From NCBI RefSeq assembly GCF_027568395.1, contig NZ_JANKZL010000015.1:1-64000 (forward strand): a stretch of 64,000 nucleotides of DNA. Direction: 5' to 3'. Each line of letters starts with the position of its first letter. Positions within the stretch are counted from its first letter, which is position 1. Positions 1 to 8,530 of this stretch are shown one piece after another. The position numbers and the translations under genes are program-made. The notes beneath the pieces are model-generated. The model made no database searches, had not been told where the DNA came from, and saw nothing but the letters and a program-made list of their open reading frames with translations. This stretch comes from Aminobacter sp. HY435 (GTDB taxonomy: Bacteria > Pseudomonadota > Alphaproteobacteria > Rhizobiales > Rhizobiaceae).

Positions 1-191
1 GCGGTGACCAGGATCAGCTTGCCGTCCTTGTTCTTGCGCGCATTGGCGATGAACTCGGCCGAGACCTTCGCCTTGTCGTGGCCGTAGGGCAAAAGATGCT
101 CGGTCGGAATGCCGATCTTGGCCCCGACCTCCTGGATCGGCTTCTTTTTCGCTCCACGCGCGATTTCGATGTCAGTCTTGAATTCGGCCAT
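1..191 (-). CDS. fhs: Formate-tetrahydrofolate ligase, N-terminal fragment (cut by window edge)
   Basis: Only the first 63 codons are inside the window; the gene runs off the left edge. The N-terminus starts [20 protein letters not shown] and continues with [16 protein letters not shown], which matches the conserved start of formate-tetrahydrofolate ligases (SDIEIA, pathway-like LxPYG, then KV/KI and a GKLILVT stretch that leads to the ATP-binding loop). The enzyme interconverts formate, ATP and THF with 10-formyl-THF. It lies 54 bp downstream of folD on the same strand, so the two probably form one unit. Next to tmm and tdm it is best placed to run towards formate, recovering ATP from demethylated C1 units; the direction is an inference. 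Confidence 0.88.
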   Translation of the reverse strand, partial: MAEFKTDIEIARGAKKKPIQEVGAKIGIPTEHLLPYGHDKAKVSAEFIANARKNKDGKLILVT

Positions 192-245
192 GACTCTCTT
201 CCCTTGAGTTTGGTTCGATTTCCGCGAAGCCCGAAAGCTTCCAGA

Positions 246-1139
246 TTAGAAGCGTGGCGCTGCCTGGCCGGCAGCGCGGCAGGCAGACACCACCGTATTG
301 GCCATCAGAAGCGCGATCGTCATCGGACCGACGCCGCCAGGCACCGGGGTGATGGCGCCGGCCTGTTCGGCGGCACTTGCGTAGTCGACGTCGCCGACAA
401 GCTTCGCCTTGCCGCCGGCCGTTCCGTCCAGGCGATTGATGCCGACGTCGATCACGGTGGCGCCGGGCTTGACCCAGTCGCCCTTGATCATTTCCGGGCG
501 TCCGACCGCGGCGACCAGGATGTCGGCGCTGCGGCACAGGGCCGGCAGGTCCTTGGTGCGGCTGTGAGCGACAGTGACGGTGGCGTTGGCGTTAAGCAGG
601 AGGTTGGCCATCGGCTTGCCGACGATGTTGGAGCGGCCGACGACGACAGCATTGAGGCCCGACAGGTCGCGGCCGAGCGAGCGTTCGATCAGCAGCATCG
701 AGCCGGCCGGGGTGCACGGCACGAAGGCGGTGTCGAGTTCGCCGGTGCCGAGCTTGCCGACATTGGTGAAATGGAAGCCGTCGACATCCTTGTCGGCCGA
801 GATCGTCTGGATGATCTTGCCGGCGTCGATATGGTCGGGCAGGGGCAACTGGACGAGGATGCCGTGAATCTTGGGGTCGGCGTTGAGCTTCTGTACCAGC
901 GCGACCAGATCGGCTTCCGAGGTATCGGCCGACAGCGCGTGCTCGACCGAATGAAAGCCGCATTCCTTGGCCTTCTTGCCCTTGGAAGAGACATAAACCT
1001 GGCTTGCCGGGTCGTGGCCAACGATGACCACCGCTATGCCGGGAACGACACCGGTCTCGGCGATCAGCTTTTCGGCTGCTATCCGAACCTTTGTCACCAC
1101 ATCGGCGGCAACTGCCTTGCCATCGATTACCGTCGTCAT
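246..1139 (-). CDS. folD: Bifunctional methylene-THF dehydrogenase / methenyl-THF cyclohydrolase, copy 1
   Basis: A 297-residue FolD, full length for the family. It oxidises 5,10-methylene-THF with NADP and hydrolyses the methenyl form to 10-formyl-THF in the cytosol. Visible signatures are the Tyr-x3-Lys catalytic block ([13 protein letters not shown]), the QLPLP loop, DKDVDGFH, the [13 protein letters not shown] nucleotide-binding stretch and the C-terminal [10 protein letters not shown]. The frame stays open for 47 codons upstream, but the family N-terminus ([11 protein letters not shown]) begins here. It lies upstream of fhs and downstream of an APC permease whose own terminator separates them. 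A closely similar second folD lies at 49278-50174. Its position beside tmm/tdm/fhs suggests this copy serves C1 dissimilation. Confidence 0.95.
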   Translation of the reverse strand: MTTVIDGKAVAADVVTKVRIAAEKLIAETGVVPGIAVVIVGHDPASQVYVSSKGKKAKECGFHSVEHALSADTSEADLVALVQKLNADPKIHGILVQLPLPDHIDAGKIIQTISADKDVDGFHFTNVGKLGTGELDTAFVPCTPAGSMLLIERSLGRDLSGLNAVVVGRSNIVGKPMANLLLNANATVTVAHSRTKDLPALCRSADILVAAVGRPEMIKGDWVKPGATVIDVGINRLDGTAGGKAKLVGDVDYASAAEQAGAITPVPGGVGPMTIALLMANTVVSACRAAGQAAPRF

Positions 1140-1360
1140 GCTCTGCCATTCCTCCCAGGCGTGCGCGTGCGATCCTATGGCATAAGCCATCGGTTCCAGC
1201 CCCGGATGCACCATCCGGACAGCTTTTTGCGCTGAATTTTCCCGTCTGAATCTATAGCAGCAGATGGGAGCGAAAGTCAACCTTAATGCAAGAATCTTTC
1301 ATGGAAAGAAATATTGGCCCAGCACTTCTTTCCGTGGGCGTACATCGCCTTGGGGCAGAC

Positions 1361-1387
1361 AAGAAAAGGCCGGCTTGCGCCGGCCTT
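1361..1387 (-). terminator. Rho-independent terminator after the APC permease
   Basis: A 9-bp GC-rich stem, AAGGCCGGC at 1366-1374 and GCCGGCCTT at 1379-1387, surrounds a 4-base loop. Read on the minus strand it is followed by a short T-rich run. It sits 25 bp past the permease stop and should separate permease transcripts from folD-fhs. Confidence 0.7.
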
Positions 1388-1412
1388 GACCCTGGGTTGT
1401 GGGTTCAGCGTG

Positions 1413-3122
1413 TCAGAGCACGAAGAACCAGTTGGCGAGCAGAACCACGGCGAGACCCGCAACCAGCGTGAGGTAGGGCAGGATTCCAGCCTTCTTCACC
1501 TTCAGGTCGCTTTGTGTCAGGCCAAGGTCCTCGAGCATGTGCTCGGGGAACTTGCCGCCGTCCTGGATGTAGTGGCGGAAGCAGAACACCGGGATGATCA
1601 GGGCCGCGGTGAACAGGCCGGCCCACAGGGCCATCGGGTTCCACACCTTGGCGCCGGCGCCCATGAAGATGGCGTTGACGTAGGCAAACAGGGCGCCGAC
1701 CGTGATCAGCCAGGTCGGAGCGCGCCACGGCCGGTTGATGTGGCCGTTGTCCATGCGGTGGATCCAGCCGGAGTTCAGGTTGAGGAAGTTGAAGATGATG
1801 TAGCCGCAGTTCGACACGGCGAGGATGAAGAAGAAGCTCGTCGCATCCGTCGAGGCGATGGCCAGGACGAAGAGGTTGGCGATCAGGTCGGTCCACATGG
1901 CGCGGGTCGGGGCGCCATGCTCGTTGACGTGGCTGAGGTAGCGCGGCAGCCAGCCGTCGACCGAACCCTGGTAAAGCGTCCGCGACGAACCCGCCATTGC
2001 CGTCATGATCGCCAGCAGCAGTGCCAGGATCATCAGCATGACAAGCAGGCTCTTGACCAGCCCGCCACCGCCGACCATGCCGGCCAGCGCGTCGGCAACA
2101 CCGGAACCGTCGACGATCGGGGTTGCCAGCATGCCGTTGAGGCCGAGCACGCCCTGGAAGGTGAAGGGCACGATCATGAACAGCAGCATGCAGAGCAGGC
2201 CGGAGTAGAAGATGGCCTTGAAGGTGTCGGTAGCCGGGTTCTTGAATTCGCGGGTGTAGCAGACCGCGGTTTCAAAGCCGTAGGTCGACCACGCCGCGAT
2301 GAACATGCCACCCAGAACCAGCGTCCAGCCGGCGACGTTCCACGCGCCGGGTTCGGGCGCGTAGGCGGCAGCCAGCGGCACGAAGGGCGAATAATTGTCC
2401 CAGTTGATCTGGCCGGTAAGGATCGGCACCACGCCGACGATCAGCAGCGGCACGATGACCAGCAGGCCGACGACTTTCTGCACGCTTGCCGTGCCGAGAA
2501 TGCCGCGATGCTGGATGGCGAAGGTAATCAGCATCAGCACCGCGCCGATCCAGAAGGTGGCGTTGAGCGAGAAGCCGACCGGGCCAAGCGAGTGGCTGTA
2601 CAGCGTCCAGGTGCGGATGCCTGGCGTTGCCGCTGCGGTCACCGCAGCAACTGCATCGGCCGCACTGGTGCCGACATTGGCCGCCAGATACTGCAACACC
2701 TCAGGCGAGGTTTCGGTGAAGCCCGGGATCGGCGCAAGCGCATTGAGGATGTATGCGGCGGCAATCGAACAGCCGAGCGACAGCACCGGCGACCAGGCGA
2801 ACCAGTTGCACCACACCGAAAGCGGCGCGACGAACTTGGAATAGCGCAGCCATGCGGTCGCGCCGTAGACCGAGGCACCGCCCGACTTGTTCGGGAACAG
2901 GCCGGCGATCTCGGCATAGGTGAAGGACTGGATGAACCCCATCAGCATGGAGAAGATCCAGATTGCGAAGGCGATGTTGCCGGCAGTGCCGGCAATGCCG
3001 CCGATGGAGAACAGGACAAGAGGCGGCACGCCGCTGGCGACCCAGAAGGCACCGCGCCAGTCGATTGTCCTGTGTAGTTGGCCGGCGGTATCCGCCGGAC
3101 TGATGTCCGTAACAGCGCTCAT
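1413..3122 (-). CDS. APC-superfamily amino acid/amine permease
   Basis: A 569-residue integral membrane protein with at least twelve hydrophobic segments. The first segments (VPPLVLFSIGGIAGTAGN, then GFIQSFTYAEIAGLFPNKSGG and ASVYGATAW) have the layout of the amino acid-polyamine-organocation family. Substrate cannot be read from sequence. It is divergent from the LuxR-type regulator at 3565 and upstream of folD-fhs and tmm-tdm. The context suggests uptake of an amine or an N-methylated amino acid, as APC permeases are found beside methylamine genes in other alphaproteobacteria. No tmoXVW-type ABC transporter is present in the window, so this could be the route of entry. Family call is secure; substrate is inference. 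Confidence 0.85.
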   Translation of the reverse strand: MSAVTDISPADTAGQLHRTIDWRGAFWVASGVPPLVLFSIGGIAGTAGNIAFAIWIFSMLMGFIQSFTYAEIAGLFPNKSGGASVYGATAWLRYSKFVAPLSVWCNWFAWSPVLSLGCSIAAAYILNALAPIPGFTETSPEVLQYLAANVGTSAADAVAAVTAAATPGIRTWTLYSHSLGPVGFSLNATFWIGAVLMLITFAIQHRGILGTASVQKVVGLLVIVPLLIVGVVPILTGQINWDNYSPFVPLAAAYAPEPGAWNVAGWTLVLGGMFIAAWSTYGFETAVCYTREFKNPATDTFKAIFYSGLLCMLLFMIVPFTFQGVLGLNGMLATPIVDGSGVADALAGMVGGGGLVKSLLVMLMILALLLAIMTAMAGSSRTLYQGSVDGWLPRYLSHVNEHGAPTRAMWTDLIANLFVLAIASTDATSFFFILAVSNCGYIIFNFLNLNSGWIHRMDNGHINRPWRAPTWLITVGALFAYVNAIFMGAGAKVWNPMALWAGLFTAALIIPVFCFRHYIQDGGKFPEHMLEDLGLTQSDLKVKKAGILPYLTLVAGLAVVLLANWFFVL

Positions 3123-3564
3123 TGGCTCAGTTCCCCATTGATTGAGAATGCCCGTCGCCCAGGCCCGGCATTTCCGGTTGTCATGGCACGGCGGCAGTTT
3201 CCGCTTAGGCTTCTTTTTTTCCTCAAGGTGAAGTTTGTCCGAATTCGAAGCGCCGTCAAGCTATTTTGTCGCAGCACTGGACCAATTTTCGCCACTGGTA
3301 CCCTCGATTGGAAAATTGGGCACGCGAAGATGTCTCTCCGGACAGCGACGACCTACCCGAATGGGTGGGAAGGCAAGCCTTGTCGCCATTTGCCGGCTTG
3401 GTGGCTCATTTCGGCAGCAAAAATGCCGCATCCACTGGAATGAAAAAATCATTCATGATATGAATTGCTTTCAAGGGGTCGGTCTCGGTCAGGACCGGAG
3501 GAGGACCGACCCAGCGCAGGAGACGTCGGCAAGAGGTGCGTGCACGAACATAGGCGGGAGGAAC
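3123..3564. other. 442-bp divergent intergenic region, permease / LuxR regulator
   Basis: No convincing gene is seen. Short open frames here lack conserved features. The stretch is less GC-rich than its neighbours, with T- and A-runs near 3208-3216 and 3440-3450, and must carry the two divergent promoters. A strong GGAGGA ribosome-binding site precedes the regulator's ATG at 3565. No clear palindrome was found. Confidence 0.6.
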
Positions 3565-4266
3565 ATGAACGCCGAGTGGAAAGGTCAGCGCCGGGGCATC
3601 GGGATCGAGGTGATGCCAACGGCCACGGAAAACAGGTTCAAGGTCTTGATTGCCGAGCGCAACCCGTTGGTGGTCGCCGCACTTGGCGACATGATCTCGC
3701 GGGACAGCCGCTTCGAACTGGTTGAGCGCGTGCAGACCGGCAAGGCCTTTCTCGATGCCGCTGCCGCGCAGCAGCCGTCATTCGATCTCGCCGTACTGGG
3801 CTGGAAGCTGTCGGACATGGACAGTGGCGAGGTGCTGGGCGAAATGCAGCGGCGCTCGCTCCACGCGCGCGTCGTGATCTTCTCCAACGACCACGACATT
3901 TCCATCCTCAAGCAATGTGTGCGGCTCGGGGTCCAGGGCTTCTGCTATCAGTTCGACGACCCGGCGATCCTGTTCGACACGCTTGTTGCCGTCGCACATG
4001 GACGCATCTGCATTCCCTATGTCGATGTTTCAAAGATCAACGACACGCCGTTGTCGCGGCTGACCACGCGCGAGCGCGAGCTGCTGGCCGTGCTCGCCGA
4101 TGGTTGGACCAACTTGCAGATCGCCGCGCGCACCGGCATTTCCGAGAACACGGTGAAGTACCACCTCAAGAATCTCTACGACAAACTCGACGTGCGCAAC
4201 CGGGCGATGGCGGTGGCGCTCTATGCCAGCGAGAAGAGCCGCGGCCCGCATCTGAGTTCGCAGTAG
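3565..4266 (+). CDS. LuxR/NarL-type response regulator with degenerate receiver domain
   Basis: A 233-residue two-domain regulator. The N-terminal half (about residues 25-145) has the receiver fold pattern (FKVLIAERNPLVVAAL, then QPSFDLAVLGWKLSDMDSGE). The C-terminal half is a LuxR DNA-binding domain (LTTRERELLAVLADGWTNLQ, then ISENTVKYHLKNLYDKLDVR). The usual phospho-acceptor Asp is replaced by Gly in AVLGWKL, and the acidic pair after the first strand reads ER instead of DD/ED. It is therefore probably not controlled by phosphorylation. The start was chosen for the GGAGGA site 3-8 bases upstream; the frame is open further upstream without a ribosome site. It is divergent from the APC permease and is a candidate regulator of it or of tmm. 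Confidence 0.87.
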   Translation: MNAEWKGQRRGIGIEVMPTATENRFKVLIAERNPLVVAALGDMISRDSRFELVERVQTGKAFLDAAAAQQPSFDLAVLGWKLSDMDSGEVLGEMQRRSLHARVVIFSNDHDISILKQCVRLGVQGFCYQFDDPAILFDTLVAVAHGRICIPYVDVSKINDTPLSRLTTRERELLAVLADGWTNLQIAARTGISENTVKYHLKNLYDKLDVRNRAMAVALYASEKSRGPHLSSQ

Positions 4267-4495
4267 GCGCGTTCCCCGCAAAGAGCCAGTCCGCCGAGGG
4301 GCGGGCGCCGGGTCGATGGACACGCTGGGCGGCCCCCTGCGGGCGTGAGACAGCTTGAAGCTGGCGACTCCCCACGTTCGGTCACCGCCTCGCCACCGCT
4401 CGTGGGGGGAGCAACCCCGGTTCGGCGAGGTCGGACAACACGGCTGGCATTTTCTTTCCCTCACGACGTGCGGGTGAGGTGGTTCGCGCAGCGAT

Positions 4496-4559
4496 CCGGT
4501 GAGGGCATTGAACCCGCGACGTCCGGTCAGCCGATCTCACCTTGAGCTACTAACCCGGC
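4496..4559 (-). pseudogene. tRNA-derived remnant (decayed)
   Basis: Read on the minus strand this has GTAGCTCA, typical of the tRNA A-box/D-arm, and GCGGGTTCAA, typical of the T-arm B-box, in the right order and roughly the right distance. Between them the anticodon arm is shortened (TCGG-CTGA-CCGGA) and leaves no normal seven-base anticodon loop. The acceptor arms do not pair over seven bases. It is therefore more likely a relic than a working tRNA. Confidence 0.45.
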
Positions 4560-4617
4560 AGCCCTCCCGCACAACCCTTCGTCGCCGCTTTGGTCGCCGT
4601 GTCGGCGTCAAAAAACA

Positions 4618-4643
4618 AACGCCGCCCCGGTCGGGGCGGCGTT
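4618..4643 (-). terminator. Rho-independent terminator after tmm
   Basis: A 12-bp stem (AACGCCGCCCCG paired with CGGGGCGGCGTT) with a tight loop. On the minus strand the stem is followed by a T-run (the A-run at 4610-4619 on the plus strand). It lies 40 bp after the tmm stop codon. Confidence 0.8.
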
Positions 4644-4683
4644 TCATGCCACGAAAGTTGGACGGTCTACGTGGTCCGCAATT

Positions 4684-6045
4684 TCACTCCGCCGCTTCGG
4701 CGGTGCTGAGGTAGGATTCGAGCGAGTCGTCGAGCGCATCCTTCCACGGCGTGTGGTGCGCAGGCGCCATCGTGCCTGTGATGACCGACCGGTAGGAGTG
4801 ATTGCGGAACTCCATGATGCCTTTCTTCTTGTGTTCCTTCCACTCGAAGAAAGCCTCGTTGGCGCCATCGACGTCAAAGCTCGGATAGTCGGTCTCGGCG
4901 ATCAGTTCCTTGACGTATTCGCCCTGGTATTCGATCGCGTCATGGGAGTCCTTGCCGGCATCCTCGCGGACAACGCGGTCCTCGACATCGGCGAGCATCT
5001 CCTGCTTGCTGGCTGGAAGCTTGATGCGGTCGAGGATGACGTCGCGCGCCCACCAGGCCTGCGCGTCGAACATGTTGAAGGTGAACCACTGGTCCTGCAT
5101 GCCGAGATAAAACAGCGCCGGATTGTGGACGTAGGCGACGCCCTTGTAGAGGTCGGCGGTCGCCAGCCGGTTGGCGGTCCTGAGACGCAGGTCGTCGGGC
5201 AGGAACGGGAAGTGGTGCTTGTAGCCGGTGCACAGGATGATCGCGTCGATACGCTTGGTCGATCCGTCCTTGAAGGTTGCGGTATTGATCTCGACCTTCT
5301 CCAGCAGCGGCCGCTCTTCCCAGTTTTGAGGCCATTTGAAGCCCATCGGCGCGGTGCGGTAGCAGTTGGTGATCGACTTGGCGCCGTACTTCCAGCACTG
5401 CGAGCCGATGTCCTCGGCCGAATAGCTGGTGCCGACGATCAGGATGTCCTTCCCGGCGAATTCGCGGGCGTCGCGGAAGTCGTGGGCGTGCAGGATGCGG
5501 CCGTTGAAACGGTCGAATCCGGGGAATTCCGGCACGTTCGGGGTCGAGAAATGGCCCGAGGCGACGATGACGTTGTCGAATTCCTCGGAGTAGCAGTGAT
5601 CCTTCGGCAGGTCCTGCACGGTGACGGTGAATTTCCTGGTCTCTTCGTTCCAGGTCACCATGCGCACGGCGGTCTCAAAGCGGATCCACTTGCGCACGCC
5701 GGCCTTGTTCACGCGGCCTTCGATGTAATCGAAGAGAACCGCGCGCGGCGGATATGAGGCGATCTGCTTGCCGAAATGCTCTTCAAAGGAATAGTCCGCG
5801 AACTCGAGACCTTCCTTGGGGCCGTTCGACCAGAGGTAGCGGTACATCGAACCATGTACCGGCTCGCCATATTGGTCGAGGCCGGTGCGCCAGGTGTAGT
5901 TCCACAGGCCGCCCCAGTTGGCCTGCTTTTCGAAGCAGACAATTTCCGGGATATCCGCGCCCTTCGCCGCGGCCGACTGGAATGCCCTCAACTGCGCCAG
6001 ACCCGACGGTCCGGCACCGATCACGGCGACACGCTTGGCTGTCAT
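4684..6045 (-). CDS. tmm: Trimethylamine monooxygenase (flavin-containing)
   Basis: A 453-residue class B flavoprotein that oxidises trimethylamine to trimethylamine N-oxide using NADPH and O2. Visible parts are the FAD-binding GAGPSG near residue 10, the [13 protein letters not shown] block, the monooxygenase signature [11 protein letters not shown], the NADPH-binding [10 protein letters not shown] near residue 200, and the long conserved tail ([20 protein letters not shown], then [13 protein letters not shown]). These blocks follow bacterial Tmm of Methylocella and roseobacters closely, not generic Baeyer-Villiger enzymes. The ATG at 6045 has a very strong AAAGGAGGAAACC leader, so the longer open frame upstream is not used. 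A palindrome overlaps this leader. Other methylated amines may also be oxidised. Confidence 0.92.
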   Translation of the reverse strand: MTAKRVAVIGAGPSGLAQLRAFQSAAAKGADIPEIVCFEKQANWGGLWNYTWRTGLDQYGEPVHGSMYRYLWSNGPKEGLEFADYSFEEHFGKQIASYPPRAVLFDYIEGRVNKAGVRKWIRFETAVRMVTWNEETRKFTVTVQDLPKDHCYSEEFDNVIVASGHFSTPNVPEFPGFDRFNGRILHAHDFRDAREFAGKDILIVGTSYSAEDIGSQCWKYGAKSITNCYRTAPMGFKWPQNWEERPLLEKVEINTATFKDGSTKRIDAIILCTGYKHHFPFLPDDLRLRTANRLATADLYKGVAYVHNPALFYLGMQDQWFTFNMFDAQAWWARDVILDRIKLPASKQEMLADVEDRVVREDAGKDSHDAIEYQGEYVKELIAETDYPSFDVDGANEAFFEWKEHKKKGIMEFRNHSYRSVITGTMAPAHHTPWKDALDDSLESYLSTAEAAE

Positions 6046-6056
6046 GGTTTCCTCCT

Positions 6057-6072
6057 TTTGGTATAGACCAAA
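6057..6072. promoter_or_regulatory. Candidate GntR/FCD operator over the tmm leader
   Basis: A perfect inverted repeat, TTTGGT-ATAG-ACCAAA, ends 11 bp upstream of the tmm ATG. TGGT-N-ACCA palindromes are typical of FadR/FCD-type GntR operators, and a gene of that class is at 7503. A further half-site-like TATACCAA is at 6115-6122. A repressor bound here would cover the ribosome-binding region of tmm. Confidence 0.5.
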
Positions 6073-6206
6073 TTTCTTTATTGGTTCCTCTGGTTCACTT
6101 ATGTTGCCTGCCATTATACCAATTTGTCAACGATGTGTTTCCTGTGAGGAAGGAAAATTTCGCACTGTTGAGATGAAGCACCCTGTTTTTGGTGGTAATC
6201 ACGGAT

Positions 6207-7520
6207 ATGCCGAATTCCAGCTTTGCCCATCGACTCGCGGTTTCCAGCCTCCTGCCCCGGCTGTCTGTCGGCATGCCGGATGCCGTGAACATTGGATTCC
6301 TCGGACCGCTCAGCGGTCAAGTGGAGTCTTGGGGTCTGCCCGGTTTGCATGGCTGCCGCATCTGGGAGGACTGGCTGAACAGGACCGGCGGGTTGCTGAT
6401 CAGCGGGCGCCGCTATCCCATCAGGATCGTCGAGTTCGATTGCGGCTACGATGCCGGGCGGGCCGCGGAGGGTGCGCGTCATCTCATCGAACGGCATGAC
6501 GTCAAGCTGCTGATGATGCTGGGCGGCGATACGATGGCTGAGATCAGGGATTATCTGAGCCAACGCAAGGTCCTGACATCGACCCTGCTGCCAAGCGACC
6601 TGTCGCCTGATACCCCATACCTGATCGCGCCAAGTGAACTGCACCCGATCTTCAATGTGACAGGGGTGGAGTGGTTGGCGCAAGCAAGGCCGGAACTGCG
6701 CACCGTCGCGATCTGCAGCCAGACCGATGCGCTTGGCCTTCCCTCGCTTGCGACCTATCGCGCGGCCTTCAAGGCGGCGAAACTGGGGGTCGCCAAGGAG
6801 ATCCAGTACGACCCCGACACGACCGATGCGGCCGCAATCGTGCAGCCGATGCTGGAGTCGGGTGCCGACATCCTGTGCTGGTGCACCAGCTGCACGCCAA
6901 TGGTCCATGCGATGACCGAGTATGCTCATGCCCAGGGCTTCAAGGGCCAGATCATGTCCTGCACACTGGATTACTACGACCAGCTCGTCGCGCGAACATC
7001 TGTCGAATTCATGGAAGGCTTCGTCTTCCAGTTTCCGGATTTCGACGACGAGAGGCTGAACGACAAGACATTCTTCTTCAATCAGCCGAAGGGCTTCTTC
7101 GACGAGTACAACAGCCGTTTCCCCGGCACCTGGACGGCGGTGAGCTGGGAATATGTCGCCATCCTCGACATCTGGCATGCGGCGGTCGAAAAATCGAACA
7201 GCGTCAATCCCGCATCCGTGTTGGCTGCAATGAAGCAGCTTGGTCACGTCACCCATGCGTTCGGCCCGGCGCATTGGTGGGGTGAGAGTATGTTCGGGAT
7301 CGACAATGCGCTGGTCGGCGACTGGCCGGTGGTGACACTGAAAAACGGCAAGGCGAAGATTGCCGCTTTCGGCTCGATTCCCCGCTGGCTGAAACGCCAT
7401 GGCGGCTTGCTCAAGCGGGAGATGTCGGATCTGGGGCAGCTTTGGGAGCAGCGCCTGCGGGCGAGCGGGAGCGGTACCGCCCTGCAGGCACGAACGCCGG
7501 AATCAATCCTGCAGAAGTAG
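6207..7520 (+). CDS. Leu/Ile/Val-type (Peripla_BP_6) ligand-binding protein, no clear signal peptide
   Basis: About 437 residues of the type I periplasmic-binding-protein fold: an N-lobe opening with VNIGFLGPLSGQVESWGLPG, IWEDWLNRTGGLLISGRRYP, then ligand-site blocks including PSELHPIFNVTG and the unusual CWCTSCTPM. It is nearest to the amide/urea-binding branch (AmiC/UrtA-like). The N-terminus lacks an obvious secretory signal: only a short, weakly hydrophobic LAVSSLLPRL stretch is seen. No ABC permease or ATPase is nearby. It may be an orphan binding protein or a cytosolic ligand sensor like AmiC. It is divergent from tmm and overlaps the GntR gene by 18 bp tail to tail. The start is uncertain: TTG 6189, ATG 6207 or ATG 6273. 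Confidence 0.75.
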   Translation: MPNSSFAHRLAVSSLLPRLSVGMPDAVNIGFLGPLSGQVESWGLPGLHGCRIWEDWLNRTGGLLISGRRYPIRIVEFDCGYDAGRAAEGARHLIERHDVKLLMMLGGDTMAEIRDYLSQRKVLTSTLLPSDLSPDTPYLIAPSELHPIFNVTGVEWLAQARPELRTVAICSQTDALGLPSLATYRAAFKAAKLGVAKEIQYDPDTTDAAAIVQPMLESGADILCWCTSCTPMVHAMTEYAHAQGFKGQIMSCTLDYYDQLVARTSVEFMEGFVFQFPDFDDERLNDKTFFFNQPKGFFDEYNSRFPGTWTAVSWEYVAILDIWHAAVEKSNSVNPASVLAAMKQLGHVTHAFGPAHWWGESMFGIDNALVGDWPVVTLKNGKAKIAAFGSIPRWLKRHGGLLKREMSDLGQLWEQRLRASGSGTALQARTPESILQK

Positions 7521-8243
7521 CTTCTGCTCCTCGACCAGATGCAGCTTGATGAACTCGACAGCGCGCTCGACGTCGCGAGAGGCAATCGCATTGAACAGCG
7601 CGTTGTAGCGCTGCTGGTATTCGAGGATCCGCCTCGGCGACAGGTGCCGGCGCAGCTGCGTGGTGCGGAAGCTCACCCGGCAAGCCTCGATCGCCAGATT
7701 GTAGCACGATGCCAGCAAGGGATTGTGCGTTCCCTCGGCAATCTTGCGGTAGATTTCCTCTTCGCATTTGACGAAGGCGGCAACGTCGGTATGCACGCTT
7801 TCGATCTTGGACATCAGCTGTTCGAGTTCCCAGACCTCGCGCGGGGTCATGTTGACGACCGCGAGGCGAACCATTTCGGGCTCGAGGATGCCGCGCACGA
7901 CGAGATGGTCCAGTGGGCTGGTCTCCAGTGCGACCGAGCTCTCCGCCCGTTCCGGCGCTTCTTCCGAACGGTAGGTGACGAAACTGCCGCTGCCGGGACG
8001 TCGCTTGATGACCTTGCGGTCCTCCAGCACGTCCAGCGCCTCACGCACGGTATTGCGGGCGACCCCCATCTCCGAGGCCAGCGCCCGTTCCGAAGGAAGA
8101 CGCGTGTCCAGCGGGTATTCCTCCGACCTTATCTTGGCGAACAGCCGGTCGAGCACGGTCTGCACCGTCGCTCCCACCGAATAGGAGGCGATGATCTGCG
8201 ATGTGAGTTGGCCGGTTTCAACCTTCATTGCGCGACCTTGCAT
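7503..8243 (-). CDS. GntR-family regulator, FadR/FCD subfamily
   Basis: A 246-residue repressor-type protein. The winged helix (about residues 20-90) shows SEEYPLDTRLPSERALASEM, GVARNTVREALDVLEDRKVI and KRRPGSGSFV. The C-terminal FCD helical domain (about 95-240) includes RGILEPEMVRLAV and a metal/ligand-site His in EGTHNPLL. FCD regulators usually sense carboxylates or small metabolites. It sits between the binding protein (tail-to-tail overlap) and tdm (divergent), which makes it the likely regulator of this cassette. A TTTGGT-N4-ACCAAA palindrome upstream of tmm is its candidate operator. A second possible ATG at 8228 would remove five residues. Confidence 0.9.
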   Translation of the reverse strand: MQGRAMKVETGQLTSQIIASYSVGATVQTVLDRLFAKIRSEEYPLDTRLPSERALASEMGVARNTVREALDVLEDRKVIKRRPGSGSFVTYRSEEAPERAESSVALETSPLDHLVVRGILEPEMVRLAVVNMTPREVWELEQLMSKIESVHTDVAAFVKCEEEIYRKIAEGTHNPLLASCYNLAIEACRVSFRTTQLRRHLSPRRILEYQQRYNALFNAIASRDVERAVEFIKLHLVEEQKLLLQD

Positions 8244-8530
8244 ATCAGTCCTGCCTCATGGCCACGACGCCGGACGAATCCTAGCGCAGTGCAGCCCAAG
8301 TTTGAAATATTTATCGAATCTGGTCCAGTACACGGTCGAACGGGTCGGGACAATCGCTTGGCGGGCAGCTGATTTACGGTCGCTGGCCGCGCCGGGAAGC
8401 TGTCTGCCGGACGGTCAGCTCGCCTCATTTTCCGGCAATGCGACGAAACGAAGCCTTGCAGCGGCGGCAAAATGGGGTATTCTTCACACTGAAATAACTT
8501 TACACACAGGCAAATTTAGACGAGGTGGCG

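Larger units (their letters stand above)
4267..4683. other. Non-coding stretch between regulator and tmm
   Basis: These 417 bp hold no supported gene. They contain several GC-rich inverted segments (around 4370-4425 and 4455-4480), a tRNA-like remnant (4496-4559) and the terminator of tmm (4618-4643). The mixture of broken repeats and a decayed tRNA makes it look like a junction between genomic segments. Confidence 0.6.

Noticed and set aside
1314-3077. A 587-codon open frame opposite the APC permease
   Set aside because: Its translation is rich in His, Asp, Arg and Gly with no family motif; the opposite strand encodes a clear permease. It is a high-GC shadow.
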